Shown: positions 14,451-21,140 of the stretch, one piece after another
How the letters are laid out: each line of letters begins with the position of its first letter
How positions within the stretch are numbered: position 1 is the stretch's first letter
Source: a virus
Strand: one strand, 5' to 3'
Virus record (IMG/VR): IMGVR_UViG_3300008266_001651
Coordinates: 1-28,519 of that record
DNA: 28,519 nt
The notes under the pieces: model-generated
Databases searched by the model: none
What the model saw: only the letters and a program-made list of their open reading frames with translations
Told to the model about the DNA's origin: nothing
Program-made: the position numbers and the translations under genes

Positions 14451-14501
14451 TTGCGATGTTCTCATCGTTGCGCTCTAATCACTTCATCGCAACAACGCAA
14501 C
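14451..14501. promoter_or_regulatory. Putative operator cluster before the rightward early operon
   Basis: This gap contains TTGCGATG (14451-14458) and its exact complement CATCGCAA (14485-14492). It also has CGTTGCG (14466-14472) and a repeated CGCAAC (14488-14493 and 14496-14501). The same CGCAAC element lies in the cro/repressor promoter. The repeats are placed where a rightward early promoter is expected, directly before the ribosome binding site of the first early gene, so binding by the repressor or Cro is a reasonable inference. Confidence 0.45.
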
Positions 14502-14514
14502 CAGGAGCTAGACC

Positions 14515-14688
14515 ATGACACGCCAAGCCTACGAAGTCCGCAACCCATCCTTCTCTGACTTAAACCTTGAGCGTCAGATTGAGTACGGGATCAATGATTG
14601 GTGTGCCGAGGGCAAGTCAGGGCATCAGTATTTTGGTCAGACCAAGGAGCAAGCCGAGTCCATTCGCGCACAGTACCGAGACATCTAA
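14515..14688 (+). CDS. Small early protein (57 aa), unknown
   Basis: A 57-codon frame starting MTRQAYEVRNPSFSDLNLER with a good AGGAG site nine bases before the ATG. It is the first gene after the putative operator cluster, so it should be expressed early. It is polar (QYFGQTKEQAESIRAQYRDI) with no membrane segment. I do not recognise a family. Confidence 0.6.
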   Translation: MTRQAYEVRNPSFSDLNLERQIEYGINDWCAEGKSGHQYFGQTKEQAESIRAQYRDI

Positions 14689-14762
14689 CCAACCCCGCTG
14701 CGGTGGCAGCGGCTTGCCCAGCGGCAGGCCAGTGTCACCCCGACACGCAACGAGGCCCAACA

Positions 14763-14936
14763 ATGGAAACCACCCGCAAGTTCCCCCGCACACTGGCTGA
14801 GGCGTTCCCCCGCGATGCCCGCCACGCTTACGCGATTGAGCGTGTATACAGCCGTAGATACGAGTGCCTGCTGGACGTTGCCCTCGCCTGCGTGCTGGGC
14901 ATCACGTTCGGTCTGATGGTGGCGTTCTCACTATGA
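14763..14936 (+). CDS. Small early membrane-anchored protein (57 aa)
   Basis: A 57-residue protein starting METTRKFPRTLAEAFPRDAR, an N-terminal pattern I recognise from small early phage proteins in Burkholderiales prophages. The C-terminal 22 residues (LLDVALACVLGITFGLMVAF) form one hydrophobic segment, so it is probably anchored with the N-terminus in the cytoplasm. The stop overlaps the next ATG (ATGA). Function unknown. The frame stays open upstream, but only this start fits the conserved pattern. Confidence 0.65.
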   Translation: METTRKFPRTLAEAFPRDARHAYAIERVYSRRYECLLDVALACVLGITFGLMVAFSL

Positions 14937-15175
14937 GCCGCAACGACATCATCCGCATGGCGCGGGAGGCTGGAGTGGGACGCTGGGACGCGCAAGAGGT
15001 AGCAATTGAACGCTTCGCCGCCTTTGTCGCCGCTGCCGAACGCGAGGCGTGTGCAATGGTGTGTGAACAAATAAAGACACATCCACCCTACAACGAACCT
15101 GATGATATGGAACGCGGGTGGAACGTAAGTTGCCGCGTTATTGCAAACGCCATCCGCGCAAGGGGGCAAGCATGA
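14933..15175 (+). CDS. Small early protein (80 aa), unknown
   Basis: An 80-residue protein starting MSRNDIIRMAREAG, with FAAFVAAAEREACAMVCEQI in the middle and VIANAIRARGQA at the end. This matches a common phage pattern (IIxMAREAG, then a helix with ERFAxLVAAAERE and a closing AIRARG). Function unknown; small helical proteins of this type sit in early operons. Both start and stop overlap the neighbouring genes through ATGA, so three small genes are translationally coupled. Confidence 0.68.
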   Translation: MSRNDIIRMAREAGVGRWDAQEVAIERFAAFVAAAEREACAMVCEQIKTHPPYNEPDDMERGWNVSCRVIANAIRARGQA

Positions 15176-15261
15176 AGCACAGCCTGTACGACCTGGTCAT
15201 CGCCACCCTCATTGCCGCACTGGTGTTGCTGATTACCTACGCACTCTTTGCGCTTTCCTGA
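15172..15261 (+). CDS. 29-residue single-span membrane peptide
   Basis: A 29-codon frame, MKHSLYDLVI followed by a hydrophobic span (ATLIAALVLLITYALFALS). It is coupled to the preceding gene by an ATGA overlap, which is the main reason to call it real. Such peptides in early operons can act on host membrane proteins or in exclusion. No family recognised. Confidence 0.5.
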   Translation: MKHSLYDLVIATLIAALVLLITYALFALS

Positions 15262-15280
15262 TTGAGAAAACCACAATCCC

Positions 15281-15439
15281 ATGCTCCAATTCAACCCCCG
15301 CCCAACGATGCAACACACGCTGCCCAACGGACGCAAGGCACCGACAGCCCCGCTGAAATGGCCATTCGGAACGATTAAGCCGCCCACCAAAACGCAACAA
15401 CGGCGAGAGGCAGCAAACGGCCCCGCCGCTCCCTTTTGA
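15281..15439 (+). CDS. Possible small basic protein (52 aa)
   Basis: A 52-codon frame starting MLQFNPRPTMQHTLPNGRKA, rich in Pro, Lys and Arg, with no clear ribosome binding site and no recognised family. It fills the gap between two supported genes on the same strand. Considered plausible only because early phage operons are densely packed. Confidence 0.35.
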   Translation: MLQFNPRPTMQHTLPNGRKAPTAPLKWPFGTIKPPTKTQQRREAANGPAAPF

Positions 15440-15460
15440 CCCACCACCAACGAGGAAACG

Positions 15461-15844
15461 ATGGAAGCCATAGACCACCTGGCCCTGCTCTGGGGCATCG
15501 CTAAAGGCAAAGAGGATGCCGCTCGCGCCGAGCGCATCAAGATCGAGGAAGACATCCTTAAGGCGCACCCGGCCAAGGAAGAAGGCAGCGAGACCTTCAA
15601 GACCGCCAACGGCGTGACGGTCACGCTGATTGGCAAGGTCAGCTACAAGGCTGACATTGACCGCCTCATCGCGCTGACGGGCTCCTGGCCCGATGACATC
15701 CGCCCGATCAAAAGCAAGGTCGAAGCCGATGAGACGCGGCTCAAAGCCATCCGCAACGAGCGCCCAGACCTGTGGCGTCGCATCGCGGAAGCCGTCGAGA
15801 CCAAGACCGCCAAGACCGGCGTCACGATCAAATTCAAGGAGTAA
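15461..15844 (+). CDS. Conserved early phage protein, siphovirus Gp157-like appearance
   Basis: A 127-residue protein with a GAGGAAACG ribosome binding site. The N-terminal helix (LALLWGIAKGKEDAARAERI) is followed by a beta hairpin (TFKTANGVTVTLIGKVSYKA) and a long charged helix. I recognise the general layout from early phage recombination regions, where such proteins may act as nuclease inhibitors or accessory factors, but I cannot name the family with certainty. Its stop lies just before the next start, and the two share an AGGAG site. Confidence 0.65.
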   Translation: MEAIDHLALLWGIAKGKEDAARAERIKIEEDILKAHPAKEEGSETFKTANGVTVTLIGKVSYKADIDRLIALTGSWPDDIRPIKSKVEADETRLKAIRNERPDLWRRIAEAVETKTAKTGVTIKFKE

Positions 15845-15848
15845 AGCA

Positions 15849-16127
15849 ATGGAGACGTTTCACGCTCGTCGGGGCGACCCGGCGACGTCACACATGGCGG
15901 CTGCGCGTCTGCACCTGTTCAGCGGCAAGCACGCAGGCGCTATTTACTGGGAACTGAAGCGGCATGGCGCTGGAACCTACGAAGAGCTGTCAAAGAGAAC
16001 CGGCCTGCGTGCGGATCAAGTATGGCGTCGTTTGTCCGACCTGCAGAAGCGCCAGCTTGCCGAGCCCACTGAAGAAACCCGCGCCGGCTCCTCAGGCCGC
16101 GCACAACGAGTCTGGAGAGCCGTGTGA
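15849..16127 (+). CDS. Small winged-helix DNA-binding protein
   Basis: A 92-residue protein starting METFHARRGDPATSHMAAAR. From residue 28 it has a winged helix: IYWELKRHGAGTYEELSKRT then GLRADQVWRRLSDLQKRQL and a short wing. The opening (DPxTSxxAA) plus winged helix is a common small phage protein type. It may regulate the early operon or support recombination. The start at 15849 is set by AGGAG eight bases upstream, although the frame is open further upstream within the previous gene. Its last bases overlap the GTG start of the next gene. Confidence 0.72.
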   Translation: METFHARRGDPATSHMAAARLHLFSGKHAGAIYWELKRHGAGTYEELSKRTGLRADQVWRRLSDLQKRQLAEPTEETRAGSSGRAQRVWRAV

Positions 16128-16654
16128 TCGACTTCGTAAGTACCGCCCCCAACATTGACCCGCAGACACGCGGCTGCGCGCAACTGCTTGCCGCGGTCAT
16201 CGCGGATGCCATCCGCGGCGCGACGGAAAGCCCGTGGGACCGCGAGGTAGACATGGAGCAGAACGTCGACTCGCGCTTCAGCAACCACGACCCGCTGCTA
16301 AGTATTCATTTTCTATTCGGAGACGACTCACCGTTTGAGCTGTACGCCAAGCTCATCGGCCTGGACGCGCAGGCAATGCGTGAGGCTTTGCTTGACACCA
16401 GCATCAAGCTCGACGGTAAGCGGTTCACTGAGTTTCAGCGCCGCACCGTGCGCTTGCGTCATCACTGGTATCTGAAGCAGAAGGCAGAGCTTGACGCGCA
16501 AGGCAAGAAATTCAAGTTCAAGCTCACGAGCAACATCACAAGGAAAGAAAAGAACCACTCCACGCTGGACCGCAAAACCATCAAGAGCAAGAACGCCGTT
16601 TGGAACTGGGACGGCGTCATCAAGCTCGAGAACCCTACGAATGAGGAAGCATGA
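16124..16654 (+). CDS. Conserved early phage protein with unusual basic extension
   Basis: A 176-residue protein with a GTG start overlapping the previous stop (GTGTGA). Residues 1-115 (AAVIADAIRGAT, FLFGDDSPFELYAKLIGLDA, then a helix with FTEFQRRTVRLRHHW) resemble a conserved phage protein of unknown role. The last 55 residues are a Lys-rich tail (KKFKFKLTSNITRKEKNH and WNWDGVIKL) that could bind nucleic acid. Its stop overlaps the start of an HNH gene. No catalytic motif seen. Confidence 0.6.
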   Translation: MIDFVSTAPNIDPQTRGCAQLLAAVIADAIRGATESPWDREVDMEQNVDSRFSNHDPLLSIHFLFGDDSPFELYAKLIGLDAQAMREALLDTSIKLDGKRFTEFQRRTVRLRHHWYLKQKAELDAQGKKFKFKLTSNITRKEKNHSTLDRKTIKSKNAVWNWDGVIKLENPTNEEA

Positions 16655-17148
16655 TGCGTAAACGACCAGACCTTGCTGCTCGCAATCGAGCCAACGCTAG
16701 GCATGGAATGACTGGCAGTCGAACTCATCGAGTGTGGATTGCAATGATGAGTCGATGTCATGTGCCGTCTGCTAAGGCTTATGCCGCGTACGGTGCGAAG
16801 GGCATTTGCGTTTGCAATGAGTGGCACACCTTTGAAAACTTTTTGCGCGATATGGGTGAATGCCCAGACGGCATGACCGTAGATCGCGTTGACAACAGCA
16901 AAGGTTATGAGCGTGGCAACTGCCGATGGGCCACCTCCGTGGAGCAGGCAAACAATCGCAAGAGCAATGTGCTTGTCACATTCAACGGAGTCACTCAGTC
17001 CATTGCAAATTGGGCGCGTGAAACAGGGTTAGAACGTAAAACTTTGGAATACCGCATACGCGCTGGGTGGGAAGTTGCCCGTGCGTTGTGCAGCAAGCCA
17101 ATCATCAACAGGAAACAACATGGCATTCAATCTCGCATCAGTCTCTAA
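16651..17148 (+). CDS. HNH-type homing endonuclease, AP2-like class
   Basis: A protein of about 165 residues (two adjacent ATG starts). The pattern HGMTGSRTHRVWIAMMSRC, then YGAKGICVCNEWHTFENFL, the core MTVDRVDNSKGYERGNCRWA and NNRKSN is that of free-standing phage HNH/AP2-type endonucleases. The C-terminal part (VTQSIANWARETGLERKTLE, then GWEVARAL) is a DNA-binding helix-turn-helix. Its end runs 29 bases into the Sak4-like gene in another frame, and the region is more AT-rich than its surroundings; both fit a recent mobile insertion. Target unknown, presumably the recombination locus of related phages. Confidence 0.82.
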   Translation: MMRKRPDLAARNRANARHGMTGSRTHRVWIAMMSRCHVPSAKAYAAYGAKGICVCNEWHTFENFLRDMGECPDGMTVDRVDNSKGYERGNCRWATSVEQANNRKSNVLVTFNGVTQSIANWARETGLERKTLEYRIRAGWEVARALCSKPIINRKQHGIQSRISL

Positions 17149-17857
17149 ATCCCGCCGCAAAAGTGCCATCAAGGCAGTCATTAGCGGTGTTTCCAAGGTG
17201 GGCAAGTCATCAATGGCTGCTGATGCGCCAAAGCCCATATTTCTTCCGCTGGAGGACGGTCTTGCTGGCTTAGACGTTGATGCTTTCCCGCTCGCGTCCA
17301 GCATGGATGACGTTTACACAGCCATCGGTACGCTCATCAACGAGAAGCACGATTTCAAGACGCTTGTTATTGACAGCGCCGACTGGCTTGAGCCGTTGCT
17401 GCACGCATATGTGTGCCGTCAGCACAAGTGGGAATCTATTGAAACGCCTGGCTACGGTAAAGGCTACATGGCAGCAGCTACAGAGTGGAAGACCTTGCTT
17501 GACGGTCTGGAAACGCTGCGACGCGACTGCGATATGAACATCATCGTCATCTGCCACGTTAAGCAAACGCACATCGAAAGCCCGACGGCGGAAGGCTATG
17601 ACGCTTGGACGCTCAAGCTGCACACAAAGGCTTCTGCGCTTCTTGAGGAGTGGGCAGACATCATTGGTTTTGCCGCCCACAAGATTGCGGTGAAGAAGAC
17701 AGATGCTGGTTTTGGTCAAAAGGAAACTAAGGCGATTAAGACAGGCGAGCGTGTGTTGCACCTTGAAGCACATCCCGCTTACCCATCGGGCAATCGTTTT
17801 GGCCTGCGCGATTGCGCGTTGTCATGGGATGCTCTCGCGTCTCAATTGCAGGCTTGA
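17120..17857 (+). CDS. Sak4-like RecA-family ATPase (single-strand annealing/recombination)
   Basis: This 245-residue protein has Walker A GVSKVGKSS (23-31) and Walker B TLVIDSADWL, followed by CHVKQTHIESP in the sensor position, as in the AAA_24/Sak4 family of RecA-like phage recombinases. Downstream lie a DUF669 ssDNA-binding protein and a nuclease, its normal partners. It would assist annealing and strand exchange during replication and recombination of phage DNA. AGGAAACAAC precedes the ATG. The start lies inside the upstream HNH gene. It is more AT-rich than the genes that follow. Confidence 0.82.
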   Translation: MAFNLASVSKSRRKSAIKAVISGVSKVGKSSMAADAPKPIFLPLEDGLAGLDVDAFPLASSMDDVYTAIGTLINEKHDFKTLVIDSADWLEPLLHAYVCRQHKWESIETPGYGKGYMAAATEWKTLLDGLETLRRDCDMNIIVICHVKQTHIESPTAEGYDAWTLKLHTKASALLEEWADIIGFAAHKIAVKKTDAGFGQKETKAIKTGERVLHLEAHPAYPSGNRFGLRDCALSWDALASQLQA

Positions 17858-17885
17858 TTCAAATCATCAACTAGGAAACAACAAC

Positions 17886-18353
17886 ATGGCCCGCTTTAGC
17901 TTTAACTCCAACGACGCACCCGTCGCAACCGCACCGACTCGAGGCCCGCTGCCGCCTGGACGTTACGAGTGCATCATCACTAAGTCAGACATCAAGGAAA
18001 CCAAGGCCGGCACAGGACAGTACATTGAGCTCGAGATGCAAGTCGTCGCGGGCGAGCACAGCGGACGCCGGCTGTGGGAGCGCCTGAACGTCAGCAACCC
18101 GAACAAGCAGGCCGAGGACATCGCCAAGGCTGCGCTGGGTGCCCTGTGCGTAGCTGTCGGCGTACACGACATGGAAGACACCGAGCAGCTCCACGACATC
18201 CCGTTTGTGGCGTCTGTTGAGATCGACCGCAAAGACCCTGAGCGCAACCGTATCGTCGGCTACGGCAGCACCGGAGCTGCGCCAGCCGCCAAGCCCGCCG
18301 CACCGCCCGCGAAGCCCGCAGCGCCGGCTGGTGCGCGTCCCTGGCAGCGTTAA
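17886..18353 (+). CDS. DUF669-type single-stranded DNA-binding protein
   Basis: A 155-residue protein starting MARFSFNSNDAPVATAPTRG, with LPPGRYECIITKSDIKETKA, LWERLNVSNPNKQAEDIAK, VASVEIDRKDPERNRIVGY and a C-terminal tail of Ala/Pro/Lys repeats ending RPWQR. This is the DUF669 family, an OB-fold SSB-like protein normally paired with Sak4 or RecT-type recombinases. The low-complexity tail is comparable to the flexible tails of SSB proteins but is basic rather than acidic. AGGAAACAACAAC precedes the ATG. Confidence 0.82.
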   Translation: MARFSFNSNDAPVATAPTRGPLPPGRYECIITKSDIKETKAGTGQYIELEMQVVAGEHSGRRLWERLNVSNPNKQAEDIAKAALGALCVAVGVHDMEDTEQLHDIPFVASVEIDRKDPERNRIVGYGSTGAAPAAKPAAPPAKPAAPAGARPWQR

Positions 18354-18360
18354 TCAATCG

Positions 18361-18432
18361 AGGTGGCCGGAAGCCCGGTGAGCGTCTTCGTCTCCTAGAG
18401 CGCAATAGCCCCGAGTTGCGTCGGGGCCACCT
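18361..18432 (+). promoter_or_regulatory. Structured intergenic RNA element with competing stems
   Basis: The gap before the nuclease gene contains AGGTGGCC (18361-18368), exactly complementary to GGCCACCT (18425-18432). An inner perfect hairpin GCCCCGA-GTTGCG-TCGGGGC lies at 18408-18427. The two stems share three bases and so may exclude each other. No run of T follows, so this is not a standard terminator. It may control the nuclease gene, whose start has no clear ribosome binding site. Confidence 0.45.
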
Positions 18433-18450
18433 ACCTAACAAAGCACAGCA

Positions 18451-19611
18451 ATGAAACTTCCTGAATCCCAACACACCACCAGCGCTGCGATCGTCAAGTG
18501 GTACGAGAGCAAGCCGCAGGAGCACCGCCCGCACATGGGCGCGTCCATCATCGGCCACGAGTGCGAGCGCTACATCTGGAACACTTGGCGCTGGGTGCTC
18601 AAGGCCAGCTTCCCAGGCCGCATCCTGCGCCTGTTTAACTCAGGCGTGCGCGAAGAGACGCGGCTGATTGAGGAGCTGCGCGGCATCGGCGCGGAGGTCT
18701 GGGAGACAGACCCGGCCACAGGCGCGCAGTGGCGTGTGAGCGCGTGCAATGGGCACTTCGGCGGATCGCTGGACGGCGTGGCGCAGGGCTTGCCGGAAGC
18801 GCCTAAGACCGCCTGTGTGCTCGAGTTCAAGACGCACAACGACAAAAGCCACAAAGAACTGGTCGACAAGAAAGTGCAAGTCGCCAAGCCCCAGCACTAC
18901 GACCAGATGACGATCTACATGGGCCTGATGGAGCTGGACCGCGCCCTGTATATCGGAGTCAATAAAAACACCGACGACGTATATACAGAATGGGTGCATT
19001 TCGACGTCGAGCGCTTCAAGCACCTGATGCTCAAGGCGCAGCGTCTGATTGACGCGACCGAGCCCCCGCAGCGGCTGTCGTCAGACCCAGCCTATTGGCA
19101 ATGCAAGTTCTGTACATTCCACCCGGTTTGTCACGGCGACCGCGCCGCAGAGGCGAACTGCCGCACCTGCTGCCATGCCACGCCGGCCACCAAGGGCGAG
19201 TGGCGCTGTGAGGTCAAGGCCAAGACGCTAACTGAGCCAATGCAGAAATCTGGGTGTTCAGATCACCTGATGATTCCTGCGCTGGTGCCGTACGCCGAGC
19301 CGACTGACGGCGGCGACAACTACGTTATTTATCGGCACAAGGAATCCGGCAAGGAGTTTAGCAACGGCGCAGGCCCCGAGCCGCGCTTTAGCAGCCGCGA
19401 CCTCGAGCGCTGCCCTGGCGAGCTTTTGCCGGATGTGGCCGATGTGAAAGCCGCATTCCCCGGTGCAAAGCTCATCAGCGGCACTGCGTTTGACGACATG
19501 GAATCGGATGACCTGGACGCGGTGCCAACGAAGGGCGACACCAAGCAAGCCGCAGAGAAGCGCCAGCGCGTAACCAAGACGATGCAAGCGCTCAAGGAGT
19601 TCAAAGGATGA
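18451..19611 (+). CDS. Cas4/RecB-like PD-(D/E)XK exonuclease
   Basis: A 386-residue nuclease. The motifs are in order: SGVREETRLIEEL (catalytic-domain helix), GGSLDGVAQG with the metal-binding Asp, VLEFKTHND as the ExK motif, and KPQHYDQMTIYM as the Gln/Tyr motif. WQCKFCTFHPVCHG supplies three Cys that, with a Cys near residue 38, could hold an Fe-S cluster as in Cas4/AddB-type enzymes. The last 150 residues form a second part with its own Cys pairs and an acidic/Lys-rich end. With the ATPase and DUF669 protein it forms a phage recombination set. The stop overlaps the next ATG. Confidence 0.82.
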   Translation: MKLPESQHTTSAAIVKWYESKPQEHRPHMGASIIGHECERYIWNTWRWVLKASFPGRILRLFNSGVREETRLIEELRGIGAEVWETDPATGAQWRVSACNGHFGGSLDGVAQGLPEAPKTACVLEFKTHNDKSHKELVDKKVQVAKPQHYDQMTIYMGLMELDRALYIGVNKNTDDVYTEWVHFDVERFKHLMLKAQRLIDATEPPQRLSSDPAYWQCKFCTFHPVCHGDRAAEANCRTCCHATPATKGEWRCEVKAKTLTEPMQKSGCSDHLMIPALVPYAEPTDGGDNYVIYRHKESGKEFSNGAGPEPRFSSRDLERCPGELLPDVADVKAAFPGAKLISGTAFDDMESDDLDAVPTKGDTKQAAEKRQRVTKTMQALKEFKG

Positions 19612-19808
19612 GTGACTTTCAAGTGTTGCCCATTGGGAACTATGTCTCAAATGAGACACACGAGCGCATTTGCAAAGAGCTTTACGAAGAGATGCGCCGG
19701 CTGATCGTGGAGAACGAGCGTCTTCGGCATGAAAACAACAAACTGAGAAAGGCAAACGATGGGCCTGGTCACATCAGTCGTGGTGTGGTTCGCACTGAAC
19801 CCCGATGA
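19608..19808 (+). CDS. Small coiled-coil protein (66 aa)
   Basis: A 66-residue frame coupled to the nuclease gene by ATGA and preceded by AAAGG. Residues 17-48 (ERICKELYEEMRRLIVENER, then LRHENNKLRK) form a clear leucine-zipper-like coiled coil. The C-terminal third overlaps the next gene by 50 bases and may not be conserved. It could be a small DNA-binding or partner protein. No family recognised. Confidence 0.5.
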   Translation: MSDFQVLPIGNYVSNETHERICKELYEEMRRLIVENERLRHENNKLRKANDGPGHISRGVVRTEPR

Positions 19809-19995
19809 AGAGCTAAGCAGCGCAGACGTCGCGGCCAAGTGGGATGTTCACCACAACAACCTCAAGCGCTCGCTCGAGTACGCAGAAATCAAAGGCTGGC
19901 TCGTGCGCTATCGCAAAGAGGACAAGACATCGCGGCTCAAGTGGCGCTGGTTCTACCGGCCAGGCCCGCGGTTGCTCAAGGAGCTAGGCCGATGA
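19759..19995 (+). CDS. Small winged-helix protein (78 aa)
   Basis: A 78-residue protein starting MGLVTSVVVWFALNPDEELS, followed by SADVAAKWDVHHNNLKRSLE as a helix-turn-helix and a wing with KEDKTSRLKWRWFY. This looks like the small MarR/replication-type winged-helix proteins found in early phage operons. GAAAGG lies upstream of the ATG. The stop overlaps the next ATG. It probably binds DNA; target unknown. Confidence 0.7.
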   Translation: MGLVTSVVVWFALNPDEELSSADVAAKWDVHHNNLKRSLEYAEIKGWLVRYRKEDKTSRLKWRWFYRPGPRLLKELGR

Positions 19996-20189
19996 TCCGC
20001 GAAAGCACTGACCGCGTCGCCGTCGTCGACACCGACTATTTCTGGCAACCCATGACGACATGCCCGCTGTCCCGTAAGGTGCAGCTCCTGACGTCAGGTG
20101 GTGTCGCTGTCTACGGTTCTTACGACGGTAAGAACTCCACATGGCAAGCCTGGGCACCGCTGCCCAAAGTCCCACCGGAGATGAAATGA
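19992..20189 (+). CDS. DUF551-like small phage protein
   Basis: A 65-residue protein with WQPMTTCPLSRKVQLLTSGG, VAVYGSYDGKNSTWQAW and APLPKVPPEM. The order W-Q-P-M-x-T-x-P, a hydrophobic strand, a glycine turn and a closing W-A-P-L-P matches a small, very common phage family resembling DUF551. The role is unknown. It is coupled to both neighbours by ATGA overlaps. Confidence 0.7.
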   Translation: MIRESTDRVAVVDTDYFWQPMTTCPLSRKVQLLTSGGVAVYGSYDGKNSTWQAWAPLPKVPPEMK

Positions 20190-20632
20190 CCACCACACTA
20201 CGAACCGCCGCCCAGCAGGCGCTGGAATTTATCAAAGCGACAAACGCAAGTTCTAGCTTCTGGCTTGTACCGGAAAGCAATCTCAACAAGACAGTCAAAG
20301 CCCTCCGCGCCGCGCTGGAGCAGCCGGAGCTGGCACCAGAACGGCGGGTTCCATCATCACTTTGCCCGCGCCATCGAACGCTATTTAAAAGGCCAGCAAT
20401 GAACGACCCCGTCAACAACCCCGTCCACTACACCCGCCACCCCAGCGGCATTCAAGCCATTGAAGTCACCGAGCACATGAATTTCTGCCTTGGCAACGCC
20501 GTAAAATACATCTGGCGCGCAGACCTAAAGTTAGACGCGATCGAAGACCTGAAGAAAGCGCGCTGGTATCTCGACCGCGAAATTGCAAGGCGCGAAGGCC
20601 AGCGTCCTGAAAGCGAGCCGCATGGTTACTAA
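20186..20632 (+). CDS. Fusion of a small helical phage protein with a DUF3310 domain
   Basis: A 148-codon frame in two parts. Residues 1-50 (MTTTLRTAAQQALEFI and TVKALRAALEQPE) match the start of a common small phage protein. Residues 72-148 (from MNDPVNNPVHYTRHPSG, with NFCLGNAVKYIWRADLK and DLKKARWYLDREI) are a complete DUF3310 domain, which normally stands alone. The DUF3310 part can start at an ATG at 20399. In another frame just before it, GGFHHHFARAIERYLKGQQ ends in a TGA overlapping that ATG, a likely remnant of the first gene's original end. A deletion probably created the fusion. Function of DUF3310 is not established. Confidence 0.7.
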   Translation: MTTTLRTAAQQALEFIKATNASSSFWLVPESNLNKTVKALRAALEQPELAPERRVPSSLCPRHRTLFKRPAMNDPVNNPVHYTRHPSGIQAIEVTEHMNFCLGNAVKYIWRADLKLDAIEDLKKARWYLDREIARREGQRPESEPHGY

Positions 20633-21107
20633 GTACATTCTCGGCATCGACCCCGGCATCAAGGGCGCGGTGGCGGTGCTTACGCACGACGGCAAGCTGG
20701 TCGAGGTGTGGGACATGCCCACGCTCGAGGTCAAGGTCGGCAAGTCGATCAAGAACCGCATCAGCCCCGAGCTGCTGTCCCAAGAACTGCGCAACTGGGA
20801 CGTCATGATCGCCTATATGGAGGCAGTCAGCGCCAGCCCGCAGATGGGCGTGACGTCCGCCTTTGCCTTTGGCGAGGGATTCGGGATCGTCAAGGGCGTG
20901 CTGTCTGCGATGGGCATTCCACTTGCCTTAGTCCCGCCTGCCAAGTGGAAGCGGGACATGAACCTGAACGCGGCGAAGGATGGCTCTCGAGCCAAGGCGA
21001 TCGCCATGTGGCCTAACCAGGCAGGCGAGTTCAAGCGGGCGAAGGATGATGGTAGGGCCGAAAGTGCCCTCATCGGTGCCTGGGGTATTGCGAATTCCTC
21101 ACGCTGA
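20622..21107 (+). CDS. RuvC-like Holliday junction resolvase
   Basis: A 161-residue protein starting MVTKYILGIDPGIKGAVAVL; GIDPG carries the first catalytic Asp of the RNase H fold. IAYMEAVSASP supplies the Glu and KDDGRAESALIGAWG the C-terminal acidic pair, the pattern of RuvC-type phage resolvases. It would resolve recombination intermediates and branched DNA before packaging. Its position after the annealing/nuclease set fits. The ATG at 20622 lies inside the end of the previous gene; the frame is open 13 codons further upstream, but homology begins here. Confidence 0.85.
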   Translation: MVTKYILGIDPGIKGAVAVLTHDGKLVEVWDMPTLEVKVGKSIKNRISPELLSQELRNWDVMIAYMEAVSASPQMGVTSAFAFGEGFGIVKGVLSAMGIPLALVPPAKWKRDMNLNAAKDGSRAKAIAMWPNQAGEFKRAKDDGRAESALIGAWGIANSSR

Positions 21108-21113
21108 TGTGAA

Positions 21114-21138
21114 AATGTCTCCGTCACAAGGAGACATT
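21114..21138 (+). promoter_or_regulatory. Perfect hairpin covering the integrase ribosome binding site
   Basis: AATGTCTCC (21114-21122) and GGAGACATT (21130-21138) are exact complements around a seven-base loop. The Shine-Dalgarno AAGGAG lies in the loop edge and the 3' arm, two bases before the hairpin end, and the ATG follows at 21141. In the mRNA from the upstream genes, the ribosome site of the integrase would be paired. As DNA it is also a palindrome that could bind a regulator. Confidence 0.65.
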
Positions 21139-21140
21139 CT

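Noticed and set aside
15693-15848. N-terminal extension of the small winged-helix gene
   Set aside because: It overlaps the preceding gene entirely and gives an Arg/Ser-rich shadow; AGGAG before the ATG at 15849 marks the start.
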